A stretch of 64,000 bases of DNA from Gemmatimonadota bacterium (GCA_028877215.1 JAPPFJ010000014.1:101747-165746), one strand, 5' to 3'. Numbered from the stretch's first letter, positions 44,298 through 53,909 are shown. Notes: generated by a model from the letters alone, not told the origin. Program-made: numbers and translations.

Positions 44298-44335
44298 AAA
44301 TACAAGAGGGAGCCGGAAGGCTCCCTCTTGTATTT
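44298..44335 (-). terminator. Terminator after acs
   Basis: A perfect 17-bp inverted repeat (44298-44314 with 44319-44335, GGAA loop) lies 19 bp after the acs stop codon. On the minus strand it is followed by GTTTGG, on the plus strand by GCGC. It separates acs from queC on the same strand. Confidence 0.85.
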
Positions 44336-44354
44336 GCGCAATCAATTCCGATTG

Positions 44355-46355
44355 CTAGCGATTCTCCAGGAGTTGATCCACGACCGCCGGTTCCGCGAGC
44401 GTTGACGTGTCACCGAGATCGCCGGTATCGTCGTCGGCAATTTTCCGCAGGATACGGCGCATAATCTTGCCGGACCGCGTCTTGGGCAATCCCGGCGCCC
44501 AATGGATGACGTCTGGTGTGGCGATAGGACCGATCTCTTTTCGAACCCATGCCTTCAGTTCGTCCTTCAATGCATCGATGTATTCCACGCCGACGTTCAG
44601 TGTAACATAGGCGTAGATACCCTGACCCTTAATTTCGTGGGGGAAGCCCACGACGGCGGCTTCGGCCACGCCGTCGTGAGAGACAAGGGCGGATTCGACC
44701 TCAGCGGTGCCCATGCGGTGCCCGGAGATATTGATGACGTCATCCACCCGCCCGGTGATCCAGTAATAGCCGTCTTCGTCTCTGCGGCAGCCGTCTCCGG
44801 TGAAATAGTATCCCTTGTATTGGTGGAAGTAAGTTTCCTCGAAACGTTTGTGGTCGCCGTAAACCGTGCGCATCTGCCCCGGCCATGGCTCCGCGATCGC
44901 CAGTACGCCGCTGACGTCGTTGCCGTCCAGTTCGGTGCCGGACTCCGGATCGAGTACGACGGGTTTTATGCCGAAGAAGGGAAAGGTCGCAGAGCCGGGC
45001 TTCGTGGCCGTTGCGCCCGGAAGCGGTGTAATAAGGATGCCGCCGGTCTCGGTTTGCCACCAGGTGTCGACGATCGGACAGCGGCCTCTACCCACATTGT
45101 TGTGGTACCATAGCCAGGCTTCCGGATTGATCGGTTCGCCAACGGTCCCCAGAAGCTTCAGAGACGAAAGGTCGTATTTGGCCGGCCACGCTTCACCCTC
45201 TTTTGCAACCGCCCGGATTGCCGTGGGGGCCGTATAGAACTGATTGACTTCGTATTTGTCGATAACCTGCCAGTAACGCCCCGGATCCGGATATACGGGG
45301 GTGCTTTCGAACATGACCGTCGTCGCGCCGTTTGCCAGCGGTCCGTAGATGATGTACGAATGTCCGGTAACCCAGCCGATGTCGGCGGCGCAGAAATAAA
45401 TGTCGCCATCGTGGTAGTCGAAGATGTTCTTGTGTGTGTAGGCGGTATAAACCATATAGCCGCCCACGTTGTGCTGCACGCCCTTGGGTTTCCCAGTTGA
45501 CCCCGAGGTGTAAAGGATGTATAGCGGGTCTTCCGCGTCCATTTCCTCACAGGGACAATCCGGGCTGGCGTTTTCCATTGCATCGTGCCACCAGATGTCC
45601 CTGCCCTCTCGCATGGGGCAGGAAATGTCCGCATGTTCGCCCACCCGGCGGACGACGATGCAAGTCTCCACGGTTCTGCCGCCCATGCGTCCATCGGCAT
45701 TCGCAATGGCGTTATCGGCAAATGCCTTGCGCTCCATCGGTCTGTCGCCCCGAAACATGCCGTCGGTTGTAATCACAACCTGGCAGGTGGAATCGACAAT
45801 GCGGTCGGCAAGCGCATCCGCGGAAAAACCTCCGAAGACGATGGAGTGAACGGCGCCGATCCTGGCGCAGGCGAGCATAGCGATCGCCAGTTCGGGGATC
45901 ATTGGCATGTAAATGGAAACGCGGTCTCCCTTCTTCACGCCGCGAGACTTCAGCACGTTGGCGAACTTGCAGACCTGCCGATGGAGTTCCCGGTAGGTCA
46001 GCCTGCCGTCTTCACCCGGTTCGTTGCCTTCCCAGATGATCGCAAGCTGATCCCCGCGCGTTTCGAGGTGACGGTCCAGACAATTGTAGACAATGCTCGT
46101 CTTCGCTCCTTCGAACCATCTGATGGAAACAGGACCCTCGTCGACGTTGTAGTTATACGCGCGGATATTGTCCCATTTTCTGAACCAGTGGAAGTCTTCC
46201 GCCACGTCCGCCCAGAATGCTTCGACGTCTCTTATGGATTCCCGATACCGCCGCTGGTATTCATCGAAACTACCTACATGGGCTTGCGTGCTGAAATCCC
46301 GGGGCGGGATATATCGTCCGCCCTGCTCGAGAGTCCGGTCTGGATATGCCGCCAT
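44355..46355 (-). CDS. acs: Acetyl-CoA synthetase (AMP-forming)
   Basis: The 666-aa ANL-family enzyme shows [17 protein letters not shown] (P-loop), the TWWQTETGG motif, [20 protein letters not shown] and, near the C-terminus, the acetylatable Lys in [11 protein letters not shown]. It activates acetate to acetyl-CoA through acetyl-AMP; the Lys suggests control by acetylation. The ATG at 46353-46355 has AGGGG 8 nt upstream. A consensus promoter lies about 75 bp upstream. Confidence 0.97.
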   Translation of the reverse strand: MAAYPDRTLEQGGRYIPPRDFSTQAHVGSFDEYQRRYRESIRDVEAFWADVAEDFHWFRKWDNIRAYNYNVDEGPVSIRWFEGAKTSIVYNCLDRHLETRGDQLAIIWEGNEPGEDGRLTYRELHRQVCKFANVLKSRGVKKGDRVSIYMPMIPELAIAMLACARIGAVHSIVFGGFSADALADRIVDSTCQVVITTDGMFRGDRPMERKAFADNAIANADGRMGGRTVETCIVVRRVGEHADISCPMREGRDIWWHDAMENASPDCPCEEMDAEDPLYILYTSGSTGKPKGVQHNVGGYMVYTAYTHKNIFDYHDGDIYFCAADIGWVTGHSYIIYGPLANGATTVMFESTPVYPDPGRYWQVIDKYEVNQFYTAPTAIRAVAKEGEAWPAKYDLSSLKLLGTVGEPINPEAWLWYHNNVGRGRCPIVDTWWQTETGGILITPLPGATATKPGSATFPFFGIKPVVLDPESGTELDGNDVSGVLAIAEPWPGQMRTVYGDHKRFEETYFHQYKGYYFTGDGCRRDEDGYYWITGRVDDVINISGHRMGTAEVESALVSHDGVAEAAVVGFPHEIKGQGIYAYVTLNVGVEYIDALKDELKAWVRKEIGPIATPDVIHWAPGLPKTRSGKIMRRILRKIADDDTGDLGDTSTLAEPAVVDQLLENR

Positions 46356-46733
46356 TGAAAACCCCTTCTGTCGGATTAAAACAGCTTCTAAAAGCAGGTC
46401 TTGCAATTCCTGGATGGAGCGGCTATAATTATACCACATCCAAAGCGGATGTCAAGCGGAGAAACCGGATCGAGGGCGTGGTCATTCGACTGTTTTCTTT
46501 AGTGATAATTGTCGTCAACGGACTGCCAGCCTTGGATCTTTTGATCTGCCAATCCGGTCTTCGAGCGCTTTCAAGGTGTAAGTTGGCTTTGTTCCGGGCA
46601 CCGGCTCCGATTTTTCGCTTTTCGGGAACCTTTCTCAATCCAGAGGGTTTAATGGGCGTTAGGCGGCTGTCTGGATTGTGGGTTATGTATACCCCATTCC
46701 CGAGGGTGTAGCAGGTGAAAGGGGGGAAAGACC
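46356..46733. other. 378-bp divergent region between acs and the ECF sigma gene
   Basis: No gene is seen. It carries the strong acs promoter (separate entry), a 14-bp match to the R3 terminal sequence at 46377-46390, and, toward the sigma gene, GGAACC at 46625-46630, which resembles an ECF -35 box and may be the autoregulated promoter. The -10 part is not clear. AAAGGGGGG precedes the sigma ATG. Confidence 0.4.
46428..46455 (-). promoter_or_regulatory. Consensus sigma-70 promoter for acs
   Basis: Minus strand TTGACA (complement of 46450-46455), 16-bp spacer, TATAAT (complement of 46428-46433). Both hexamers are perfect; it is the strongest promoter sequence in the window. Confidence 0.9.
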
Positions 46734-47339
46734 ATGCTTATGGTCAACACGGATAACGGAGCAGCGTCGGATGTCGATATTCTCACTGATGTTGCCAACG
46801 GCGACATCGAAGCTTATGGGAAGATTGTAAATCGTTACAGAGGAAGGCTTTACAATTTTGTATTTCGATTTGTCGGAGACCGGGAAACCGCCGAGGATAT
46901 CGTTCAGGAGGCCTTTCTCAGGGCTTATAGAAAGCGGAATGAATATCGGGCAATTGCGAACTTCTCCACCTGGCTGTTTACCATTGCCGGCAACCTGGCC
47001 AAAAGCGAGTTAAGACGTCGAAAACGCTGGCGGCTGTTTCCGCTTCACCGGGATGAAGAGAGCGATACGGGGATGGAATTGCCGGACGAGTCCTACCGGC
47101 CCGATCGAATTACGGAATCTTCGATCGCGGATGTGCAGATTCATCGGGCGATCATGTCTCTGTCGGAAAACTACCGGCAGGTCATCCTGCTTCGAGACGT
47201 TGAAGGGCTGTCCTACCAGGAGATTGCAGAGATCAGTCGGTGTCCGGTAGGGACGGTAAAGTCTCGCGTGAACAGGGCCCGACTGAAATTGCAGCAGAAG
47301 CTGAAAAATGAGGGAAGGGACGTGGGGCTGGCGATCTGA
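46734..47339 (+). CDS. ECF-type RNA polymerase sigma factor
   Basis: The 201-aa sigma factor has region 2 (about residues 22-95: YGKIVNRYRGRLYNFVFRF, DRETAEDIVQEAFLRAYRK, FSTWLFTIAGNLAKSELRRRKR) and region 4 (about 138-190: ILLRDVEGLSYQEIAEISRCPVGTVKSRVNRAR). It is RpoE-like. The next genes are a zinc-type anti-sigma and an HtrA-like pseudoprotease, which points to envelope stress sensing. Confidence 0.94.
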   Translation: MLMVNTDNGAASDVDILTDVANGDIEAYGKIVNRYRGRLYNFVFRFVGDRETAEDIVQEAFLRAYRKRNEYRAIANFSTWLFTIAGNLAKSELRRRKRWRLFPLHRDEESDTGMELPDESYRPDRITESSIADVQIHRAIMSLSENYRQVILLRDVEGLSYQEIAEISRCPVGTVKSRVNRARLKLQQKLKNEGRDVGLAI

Positions 47340-47407
47340 CAGCGTTACGCTGTCTTCCGAAACGCACGGGCATTCGTAAATTGAAATGGAACCATTGGAG
47401 GAGATAT

Positions 47408-48010
47408 ATGGGTAAGGGTCACATAACTTGCGGTGAGTTTGCGGCCCGATTATCGGCCTATCTCGAAGACGAGGTAGCAGGCGCAAAGAAGACGCAGATG
47501 GATCGCCACCTGGAAGAATGCCCCACCTGCGCCAGTTCGCTGGAAGGGGTCAGGAACCTTACCGGGCGGCTGGCCCGGATGTCGCGCGTACGGCCGTCCG
47601 CCGGATTCGATTTCGCATTGCGCAGCCGCCTGATGATGGAGGCGGCCCAAAAGTCCTCGTTCTGGAACAGGCTGCCGGACGTATTCGTTCCGACCATGCC
47701 AAGAGCGTTCGCAACGGCCGCGGCTGTCGTGCTGATCGCGCTTGGCATGACCACGGGGCTGGACGAGGCGCCGACAACGCGCGCGGTCACCACGGATCGT
47801 GTACACCAGATGACGCTGGTTGCGCCAGCGTCTTCAACGTTTCCTGCCGCGGACCTGCGCGGGGCGCTAAAGATGCTGCCTCGGAAAACGTCCAATCCGG
47901 TTTCACACCAGGCCTATCGGGGCGGCCGGGCGGATTCCGCAAAAGCCGCGTCGATGGTGCGCATGCGGCCGGGCAGGCACACGGCCAACGTGCGCCGGGT
48001 GTCTTTTTAG
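47408..48010 (+). CDS. Anti-sigma factor with ZAS zinc motif
   Basis: The 200-aa protein has an N-terminal zinc-binding anti-sigma domain: CGEFAARLSAYLEDEV, then HLEECPTC (H-x3-C-x2-C), and one membrane span (about residues 100-117, AFATAAAVVLIALGMTT). The C-terminal 80 residues would be periplasmic and are basic. It should hold the ECF sigma at the membrane. The ATG at 47408 is 6 nt after GGAGGAG. Confidence 0.88.
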   Translation: MGKGHITCGEFAARLSAYLEDEVAGAKKTQMDRHLEECPTCASSLEGVRNLTGRLARMSRVRPSAGFDFALRSRLMMEAAQKSSFWNRLPDVFVPTMPRAFATAAAVVLIALGMTTGLDEAPTTRAVTTDRVHQMTLVAPASSTFPAADLRGALKMLPRKTSNPVSHQAYRGGRADSAKAASMVRMRPGRHTANVRRVSF

Positions 48011-48043
48011 TGAATATTTCGGGAGAGAAAGCCTACGAGAACA

Positions 48044-49237
48044 ATGAAAGCAAAACGGTCTAAAACGCTGTGGACGGTTCCCATAGTTGTGGGAGTCCTT
48101 TTGTCCGGTCCGGGTGCGACGGATTGCCGTGCCGGTAGCGTGCTCAAAGGAATCGAAGAAGAAAGAGCCGAGATTCTGGAAAAGAACCGGGCCGGCGTTG
48201 TCCGCATTCATGCCAGCTATACCCAGACAGGGGCCGTGGAAGGGCTTCAGTACGGCAAGGGATTCATGCATGGCACCGGGTTTGTTCTGGATTCGAGTGG
48301 TACCATCGTCACGGTCCTTCGTGCCGTTAAAGACGCCGAGGAAATCTGGGTAACCCTGGATACGGGGCATCGTCTCCCTGCCCGTTTCGTCGCGTCGGAT
48401 CCGGTATCCGAGGTGGCGGTAATCCGCGTTGAAGCAGAGGGCTTGGAGCCGATTGCAATCGGCAATTCCGACAGGGTCCGCATCGGTCACTATGCGTTTA
48501 TCCTGGGCAACAGTTTCGGAAACCTGACTCCTTCGATTGGTGTTGTTTACAAGGTTGACCGCGCGCAGGACCTGATACACGTTGCGGCACCGGTGCATCT
48601 CAGTTTTGGCGGCGCACCGGTATTCTGCAGTACTGGTAAGATTCTTGGCCTGGTCTGGGCGTTGCTCGATCCATGGTCCGGTATTCTGCCCGAAGGGGCT
48701 CCGGGCGCCCGAATGATGCAGGAGACAAACTTCGTATTCGTAGTACCTGTCAACCGCGCAATTCGTGTTGCCCAACGCCTTCTGGACGGTTCACAGACGG
48801 TTTACGGATGGCTGGGCGTAACCGGAGAGTACGATCCCGATTATCACGGCGTCCGGGTCGATAGCATTGCGCCGAACGGCCCCGCGTCGAAGAGAGGCAT
48901 TCTCCGGGGTGATCTCATCATTTCGTTCCAGGAGCATCAGGTGGAAAGCGCCGAGCATCTTAAGAGCCTTGTCCTTTCCACACCTCCGGGAACCGAGGTT
49001 CGCATTAAAATCAAGAGAGGTGAACAGCCCGACACCCCCCGTGTGGAGTTGGGCGAACTCTCGGTAGAACCCGGTCAATTCCCAGCGGCCGGTTATGACG
49101 CGCTTGCGGTCTCGTCACAGCTTAGCATGCAGGAAAGCAACCAGGCCCTGTATCGGGAAGTGCTCCGTCTCCAGCGGGAAATGCAGTTGTTGAAGCAGCA
49201 GATGATCAAGAAACCGGTTGCCTTCCCAGGGCAATAG
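48044..49237 (+). CDS. HtrA/DegP-like pseudoprotease with PDZ domain
   Basis: The 397-aa protein has an export signal (about residues 9-30), a trypsin-like HtrA fold (about 45-250) and a PDZ domain (about 262-340: GWLGVTG, GVRVDSIAPNGPASKRGILRGDLI). The catalytic triad is lost: the His of the TNxHVV motif is Arg93 (IVTVLRAV), the Asp is Glu123 (SDPVSEVAV) and the Ser of GNSGGPL is Gly189 (LSFGGAPV). The C-terminus is a coiled coil (about 362-390). As the third gene after an ECF sigma and its anti-sigma, a sensor or scaffold role is likely; this is inference. Confidence 0.85.
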   Translation: MKAKRSKTLWTVPIVVGVLLSGPGATDCRAGSVLKGIEEERAEILEKNRAGVVRIHASYTQTGAVEGLQYGKGFMHGTGFVLDSSGTIVTVLRAVKDAEEIWVTLDTGHRLPARFVASDPVSEVAVIRVEAEGLEPIAIGNSDRVRIGHYAFILGNSFGNLTPSIGVVYKVDRAQDLIHVAAPVHLSFGGAPVFCSTGKILGLVWALLDPWSGILPEGAPGARMMQETNFVFVVPVNRAIRVAQRLLDGSQTVYGWLGVTGEYDPDYHGVRVDSIAPNGPASKRGILRGDLIISFQEHQVESAEHLKSLVLSTPPGTEVRIKIKRGEQPDTPRVELGELSVEPGQFPAAGYDALAVSSQLSMQESNQALYREVLRLQREMQLLKQQMIKKPVAFPGQ

Positions 49238-49255
49238 GCGAATACCACGTGTAAC

Positions 49256-49294
49256 AAATAAAGCGGGCGGCCATGCAGGCCGCCCGCTTTATTT
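49256..49294. terminator. Bidirectional terminator between the convergent HtrA-like and sigma genes
   Basis: A perfect 17-bp stem AAATAAAGCGGGCGGCC / GGCCGCCCGCTTTATTT with a 5-nt loop. T-rich arms on both strands suit both the + HtrA-like gene and the - sigma gene. Confidence 0.92.
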
Positions 49295-49315
49295 GTGTGC
49301 GCCGCTTATCTTTGT

Positions 49316-50143
49316 CTACGAAATCATGTTCTCCTGCACGAAATTGAGCCGGAGTCTGCTGAGCGCTCTGTCTTTGAGTTGCCGAACCCGCTCCCTGCTG
49401 ATCTGCAGGCGTTTGCCAATTCGTTCGAGAGGCTCCGGCTTATCCGAGTCAAGGCCGAAATACAGACTCAATATTCTCGCCTCGCGCTGGGGCAACCGGT
49501 TCAGGCATTCTTTCAGCAGCTTCTTGATCCGGGCATCTTCAAACTGCTCGTCCGGGCGGGCGTCCTGCGCCGGCAGCGTATCGGCGTATACTCCCGAGGA
49601 ACCGTCGTGCGTGGGACTGTCGAGAGATACGGTGGTTCGGTTGGCTTCGAGGGCGCGGCGCAGCCTTCTGAGGGGCATGCCGGTTTTCTCAACCAGCTCT
49701 CCCAGGTCGGGAATCCGGCCCAGCGATTGCGAAAGGGCGTTTTTGGCCCTGTTGATTACATCGAGGTCGTCGATTTGATTCACAGGGAACACAACCGGGT
49801 GTACACACCGATTAAGCGCAGACAGGATGGCCTGACGGATCCACCAGACCGCGTAAGTGATGAATTTGTGCCCACGTGCAAGATCGAATGTCCGTGTGGC
49901 TCGGATCAGGCCCAGATTGCCCTCGGCAATCAGGTCTGACAGGGGCAGTCCCCGTCCGCTGTACTCCCGGGCGATTCGGACCACAAATCTCAAGTTGGCG
50001 GTAATTAGTCGGTCGAGGGCTCGACGGTTACCCTTCTGAGCGTGCGCAATCACGTCCCTTTCGTCTTCTTTGCTCAGCGGCGTGAATTTTCTGATATCCC
50101 GCAAATAGATGTCTGCGTTGCCGTCCGAAGACTTGGCATTCAT
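49316..50143 (-). CDS. RpoD-like (group 1/2) sigma-70 family factor
   Basis: The 275-aa sigma factor lacks region 1.1 and has regions 1.2 (ADIYLRDIRKFTPLSKEDE), 2 (ANLRFVVRIAREYSGRGLPLSDLIAEGNLGLIRA, FITYAVWWIRQAI), 3 and 4 (LSLYFGLD...LERIGKRLQISRERVRQLKDRAL). The length (275) and the missing N-terminal domain suggest an SigA-like short primary or alternative factor, not the main RpoD. The ATG at 50143 has GGGG upstream; a TTG at 50149 is possible. Confidence 0.92.
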   Translation of the reverse strand: MNAKSSDGNADIYLRDIRKFTPLSKEDERDVIAHAQKGNRRALDRLITANLRFVVRIAREYSGRGLPLSDLIAEGNLGLIRATRTFDLARGHKFITYAVWWIRQAILSALNRCVHPVVFPVNQIDDLDVINRAKNALSQSLGRIPDLGELVEKTGMPLRRLRRALEANRTTVSLDSPTHDGSSGVYADTLPAQDARPDEQFEDARIKKLLKECLNRLPQREARILSLYFGLDSDKPEPLERIGKRLQISRERVRQLKDRALSRLRLNFVQENMIS

Positions 50144-50517
50144 GTGCAATAATCCCCATATGCGACGGTGTATGCCTCAGGTACACCCGTTCATTCAACT
50201 GGAAGCCTTGTTGACGTTCATTCTGCATCGGCGGCGTCTGGCGCCGCATGCCGGAACCGAATCTGATCGACTCGAACCATGTCGATTGTATTCGAAGACG
50301 AAAGTCCGCGCAACAGTCGCCTCAACTACCGGAAAACAAACTGCGCCGGACGACCAATATAACCCCCGTTTGCGCGGCCGTCAACGGAAAATTCGTCGCG
50401 TTTTGCGACAATTCTGAAGATATACGACAATGTCGTCTTCGGATTGCCCGGTTCCCGTTCGGCGCCAGGAAACAGAAACAGCACTCCACGAGAAATAAGC
50501 ACCCTGCAACCGTGGAT
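50144..50517. other. 374-bp gap between purH-like and sigma genes
   Basis: No gene is visible. It holds the sigma promoter at 50356-50384, which implies a 5' leader of about 205 nt for the sigma mRNA. I see no recognisable riboswitch in it. Confidence 0.5.
50356..50384 (-). promoter_or_regulatory. Promoter of the RpoD-like sigma gene
   Basis: Minus strand TTGACG (complement of 50379-50384), 17-bp spacer, TATATT (complement of 50356-50361). It is about 205 bp upstream of the start codon at 50143. Confidence 0.7.
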
Positions 50518-51687
50518 CTAGTGATGAAAGAGCCTGATCCCGGTATTGACCATAACCATGCCGTATTCATCGGCGGCCGCGGTCACGGCATCGTCCTGTA
50601 CGGAGCCGCCCGTCTGGACAATGTACTCCACGCCGGTACGGGCGGCGCGGTCAATGTTGTCACGGAAGGGGATGTACGCGTCGGAGCCCAGCGTCACACC
50701 CTCCAGACGCCGCAGCCATTCCCGTCTGGTCGCTTCGCCTAAGGGCGGCGGAGCTTTTCGGAATGAAACGCGCCACATGCTCTGTTCTTCGGGAGTCATA
50801 TTTCCTCTGAGATAGAGTTCGATGGCGTTTATCTTTTCGTGCCTCCTCGCGCCCTTTCTGAATTCCAGATCCAATACCGCAGGGTGCTGACGCAGAAACC
50901 AGGCTTCGGCTTTACTGGCCGCAATACCCGTGCACGCAAGGCGGTTCTGCTGGCCCGCGCCCACACCGATGGCCTGGCCCTGCAATGCGAAACAGATGGA
51001 GTTTGACTGGGTGAACTTGAGTGTTATTGTGGCCACCAGCATATCTCGGGCATTGTTCGCGGGAATTTCCTTTCGCCGTGTAACCACGTTTTTCAGGATC
51101 TCAGGGCCAGCGATCAGGTCGTTGCATTGCTGTTCAAAGGTGAGTCCGAATACCTCCCGTCGTTCAGTATCCCGGGGACTGTAATCCGGATCGATTTGAA
51201 GGACCGGGTAGGCGCCCCCTTTTTTCTGTTTCAATATCTCCAGAGCTTCAGGACGGAATCCCGGCGCAATTACGCCATCGGAAACCTCGCGGCGCAGGAG
51301 TCTGGCCGTGGCGGCGTCAACCGTGTCGCTCAGGGCCGCCCAATCGCCATACGAAGAGAGCCGGTCGGCGCCACGGGCGCGGGCGTACGCCGCGGCCAGG
51401 GGCGAAAGGTCCATGTCCTGGACAAAATACGCCTTTTTCAGGTCGTCGTTCAGAGGCTCAGCCACGGCGGCGCCTGCGGGACTGAGATGTTTGAAGGAGG
51501 CGGCGGCGGGTGTATCCAGCGTCTCCCTCAGTTCCTTCACAAGTTGCCAGGAATTTAGTGCGTCGAGCAGGTTGATATAACCGGGTGTTCCGTTCAGGAC
51601 GTTGAAGGGGAGCGGACCGTGCGGGTTGAGTATTCTTGCGGATTTCTGGTGTGGGTTGCAGCCATATTTCAGCGCGAGTTCAGCCAT
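50518..51687 (-). CDS. Stand-alone AICAR transformylase (PurH C-terminal domain type)
   Basis: The 389-aa protein corresponds to the AICAR formyltransferase half of PurH: ALKYGCNPHQKSA, the catalytic Lys-His in FKHLSPAGAAVA, VFGLTFEQQCND, FTQSNSICFALQGQAIGVGAGQQNR and DAYIPFRDNIDRAARTGV. The N-terminal IMP cyclohydrolase domain is absent, so IMP closure needs another enzyme (a separate cyclohydrolase). The shorter type is known in a few phyla. Confidence 0.9.
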   Translation of the reverse strand: MAELALKYGCNPHQKSARILNPHGPLPFNVLNGTPGYINLLDALNSWQLVKELRETLDTPAAASFKHLSPAGAAVAEPLNDDLKKAYFVQDMDLSPLAAAYARARGADRLSSYGDWAALSDTVDAATARLLRREVSDGVIAPGFRPEALEILKQKKGGAYPVLQIDPDYSPRDTERREVFGLTFEQQCNDLIAGPEILKNVVTRRKEIPANNARDMLVATITLKFTQSNSICFALQGQAIGVGAGQQNRLACTGIAASKAEAWFLRQHPAVLDLEFRKGARRHEKINAIELYLRGNMTPEEQSMWRVSFRKAPPPLGEATRREWLRRLEGVTLGSDAYIPFRDNIDRAARTGVEYIVQTGGSVQDDAVTAAADEYGMVMVNTGIRLFHH

Positions 51688-51768
51688 GGCGCATGTCCTT
51701 GAAAGTCCACGGTGTTCATTGAAATCTCGAGCAGGGGAGCGTCAGTGCGATACGCACGGCCCTAACCC

Positions 51769-53022
51769 CTAACCCAACACGCCGTCGGCAAACAGCGAAC
51801 CCAGATCGGTTTCGCCCTGCCATTCGAGAAGCGCGGGGTTCTCGGTGCTGAGGACCATGTCGGTGGCGCCGGTTTCGGTCCTGGAAAAACAGATGACCTG
51901 ACTTCCTTCCGCCAGGCTCACAATAATGGGTGAGTGGGTGGTCAGGAGGATCTGCACGTCTTCAATGGATGAGAGCGCCAGAAAAACCGCCTTTACGGCC
52001 CGGGGATGGATCCCGTTTTCGGGTTCCTCAATCAGATACGAGCCTCGGAAATCAGGCAGAAATGCTGGGAGAGTTAGCGCCATAAGGCGGAGGGTGCCGT
52101 CTGAAATCGTCCAGGAGGGCGCTTCGAGTCCGTTTCGATCCTGAAAGACCAGGTAACAGTGACGGTCCTCAGGGCGTTCGACTGTGCGGATGGATTTCAG
52201 GTCGGGTAGGACAGATTGCAGGGATGTGACCCAGGCTGCGAATCGGTCGGGCGCACTGGACTGCAGTGAGGAGACGACCCAGGGCAGATTTGAACCGTCT
52301 GGCTGAAACGCTGCGGGACGACCGGGCGGGCTGGGACGACGCATGCTGGCGCTGTTCAGCACCAGGCGCTGGATTCCGTTGTTGAGTACGCCCTTCAGCC
52401 AGGTTGCTACCGGATATCGGGTTTCGTCTTCGGGCAGATTGGCCAGAGCGGACCGCCTGGGACCCAGCCTGAAAGAATGGTCCCATCCCGTGCCGGTTTC
52501 GTAGTAGAAGTTGTCGTTGCTCCCATGAACTTTGTGTACGATGGTCCTGGCGCCCTTGAGGCGGGGCAGGGCAAGCGTGTCCGGCATGGGGCGGTCCATG
52601 GGGAAGAGCGTCTGCTGTTCACACTCAGAGTCGCTCCGAGGGTCGTCCGGCAGAAGCAGAACACGTTCGGCGAGAATGGCGGTCTCATCGGTGTCGGAGG
52701 TCGTCCCGATGGAGACTTCGTACCGGCATCGAACGTATTGGCGGTTTTCGAAGAGGTCTGCCTTCTGCGATGGTATGCTCAGTTCGATGGCGACTTCGAA
52801 AGGGTCGAACGTGCGACGCCAAACAAGATCACGCAGGTCCGCGGCGCGTCTTCCCACGGCCTCCTCCAAACCATTGGAAACGAGGTCGCCGAGGAAAGCG
52901 ATAGCGTCAAGAAGGGTCGTCTTTCCGCTCGCATTGGGTCCAACCAGAATGTGGAACGCATCCAGCGGTAGGCTGATGTAGCGCAGACAGCCGTAGCGGA
53001 GGGCTTCGACTTTACGAATCAT
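51769..53022 (-). CDS. AAA-family ATPase (OLD/RecF-like)
   Basis: The 417-aa protein has Walker A GPNASGKTTLLD (about residues 28-39), a helical insert, the signature ISDGTLRLMALTL, Walker B YLIEEPENGIHP (about 325-336) and TTHSPIIV (His switch). This is the AAA_21/OLD-like group, found as stand-alone ATPases and in defence pairs. No nuclease or toxin lies next to it. The neighbour (chlorite-dismutase-family gene, 48 bp upstream, same strand) gives no clue. Confidence 0.85.
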   Translation of the reverse strand: MIRKVEALRYGCLRYISLPLDAFHILVGPNASGKTTLLDAIAFLGDLVSNGLEEAVGRRAADLRDLVWRRTFDPFEVAIELSIPSQKADLFENRQYVRCRYEVSIGTTSDTDETAILAERVLLLPDDPRSDSECEQQTLFPMDRPMPDTLALPRLKGARTIVHKVHGSNDNFYYETGTGWDHSFRLGPRRSALANLPEDETRYPVATWLKGVLNNGIQRLVLNSASMRRPSPPGRPAAFQPDGSNLPWVVSSLQSSAPDRFAAWVTSLQSVLPDLKSIRTVERPEDRHCYLVFQDRNGLEAPSWTISDGTLRLMALTLPAFLPDFRGSYLIEEPENGIHPRAVKAVFLALSSIEDVQILLTTHSPIIVSLAEGSQVICFSRTETGATDMVLSTENPALLEWQGETDLGSLFADGVLG

Positions 53023-53070
53023 GGCAGCTTGCCGTGGGTCAGGTTAACTCGTTGTTTCTCGTTACCTGTT

Positions 53071-53793
53071 TCATAGAGGCGTTTGCCAGATGGCTCTACC
53101 AACGAAAAACGGTCCGAGAGATTGCACGTACTGCGCCGTCTGCCGGGTCTTTCGCATTTCCTGCACAACGTGTGAGAGAGGATGCAGTTCGGGACCCAGC
53201 AGGCCGATGACGAAGTCGTTGTCGCTACGATCCAGGCCATAACAGGCCAGGCGGACGTCCTGCGCAAAACCGGCCTCGGCGTAAGCCCGCCCTATTCTGG
53301 CGTGTTCACCCACAATCCCGCGTAAATCCTCACTGGAAAGCAGTCCGAACTCGGGCTTGCGTCGCAACGGATACCACACGGCCCATGGCCAGTCCGGGTT
53401 CAGGACCTTACGGCGCGGTTTTCGCAGCAGCGTTTCTTCAAGATCGGGTTCGTACCCGTGGGCGTAGGTTCTCCCAAACATGGTAAGTTCGGGATTGCGT
53501 TGGAGTTCTGCGAATGGACGGCTGTTCATCAATGAGCGGATTTTCCCCGCGAACGCGTCGGGAGATTCGGACAGCGTAAGAACGCCGACGCCGGATGGAT
53601 CATTCAGGTCCACGTAAAGGGCGGCGTCGACCCCGGATTCGCGGAGTGCGTCCGCAAGGGTGTCCGTGCGCAGGCAGTTCTCGAAAACATGCAACTGCAT
53701 AAAGAGCCGCCGGTTGCTGGCCTGTATCTGTCCATTGATGGGTTTGCCCTTTTCACGCAGGTCCAGGTCTTGTTCTATTGGAGTGGAACGCAT
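53071..53793 (-). CDS. Chlorite dismutase/HemQ-family protein
   Basis: The 240-aa protein fits the Cld/HemQ fold: EHARIGRAYAEAG (candidate heme-axial His region), CYGLDRSDNDFVIGLLG, VVQEMRKTRQTAQYV and LGPFFVGRAIWQ at the end. HemQ converts coproheme to heme b; true Cld decomposes chlorite. Which applies cannot be settled, since the key distal residue is not obvious. No other heme gene is adjacent. A promoter lies at 53845-53872. Confidence 0.75.
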   Translation of the reverse strand: MRSTPIEQDLDLREKGKPINGQIQASNRRLFMQLHVFENCLRTDTLADALRESGVDAALYVDLNDPSGVGVLTLSESPDAFAGKIRSLMNSRPFAELQRNPELTMFGRTYAHGYEPDLEETLLRKPRRKVLNPDWPWAVWYPLRRKPEFGLLSSEDLRGIVGEHARIGRAYAEAGFAQDVRLACYGLDRSDNDFVIGLLGPELHPLSHVVQEMRKTRQTAQYVQSLGPFFVGRAIWQTPL

Positions 53794-53844
53794 CGGAGTT
53801 TCCGTCAGATGTGAAAGAGAGTCTGCAAACGGCCGCGAATTTCT

Positions 53845-53872
53845 AATATACCACGCATTGGCGCGGTTTCAA
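53845..53872 (-). promoter_or_regulatory. Promoter for the chlorite-dismutase-family gene
   Basis: Minus strand TTGAAA (complement of 53867-53872), 16-bp spacer, TATATT (complement of 53845-53850), 52 bp upstream of the start at 53793. Confidence 0.65.
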
Positions 53873-53909
53873 GCGAAAGATGTACACCCGTGAAATTGAT
53901 GGTACGGGG

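Noticed and set aside
51760..51776. Telomere-like CCTAACCCCTAACCC stretch
   Set aside because: Two short units only, in an ordinary intergenic gap; likely chance.
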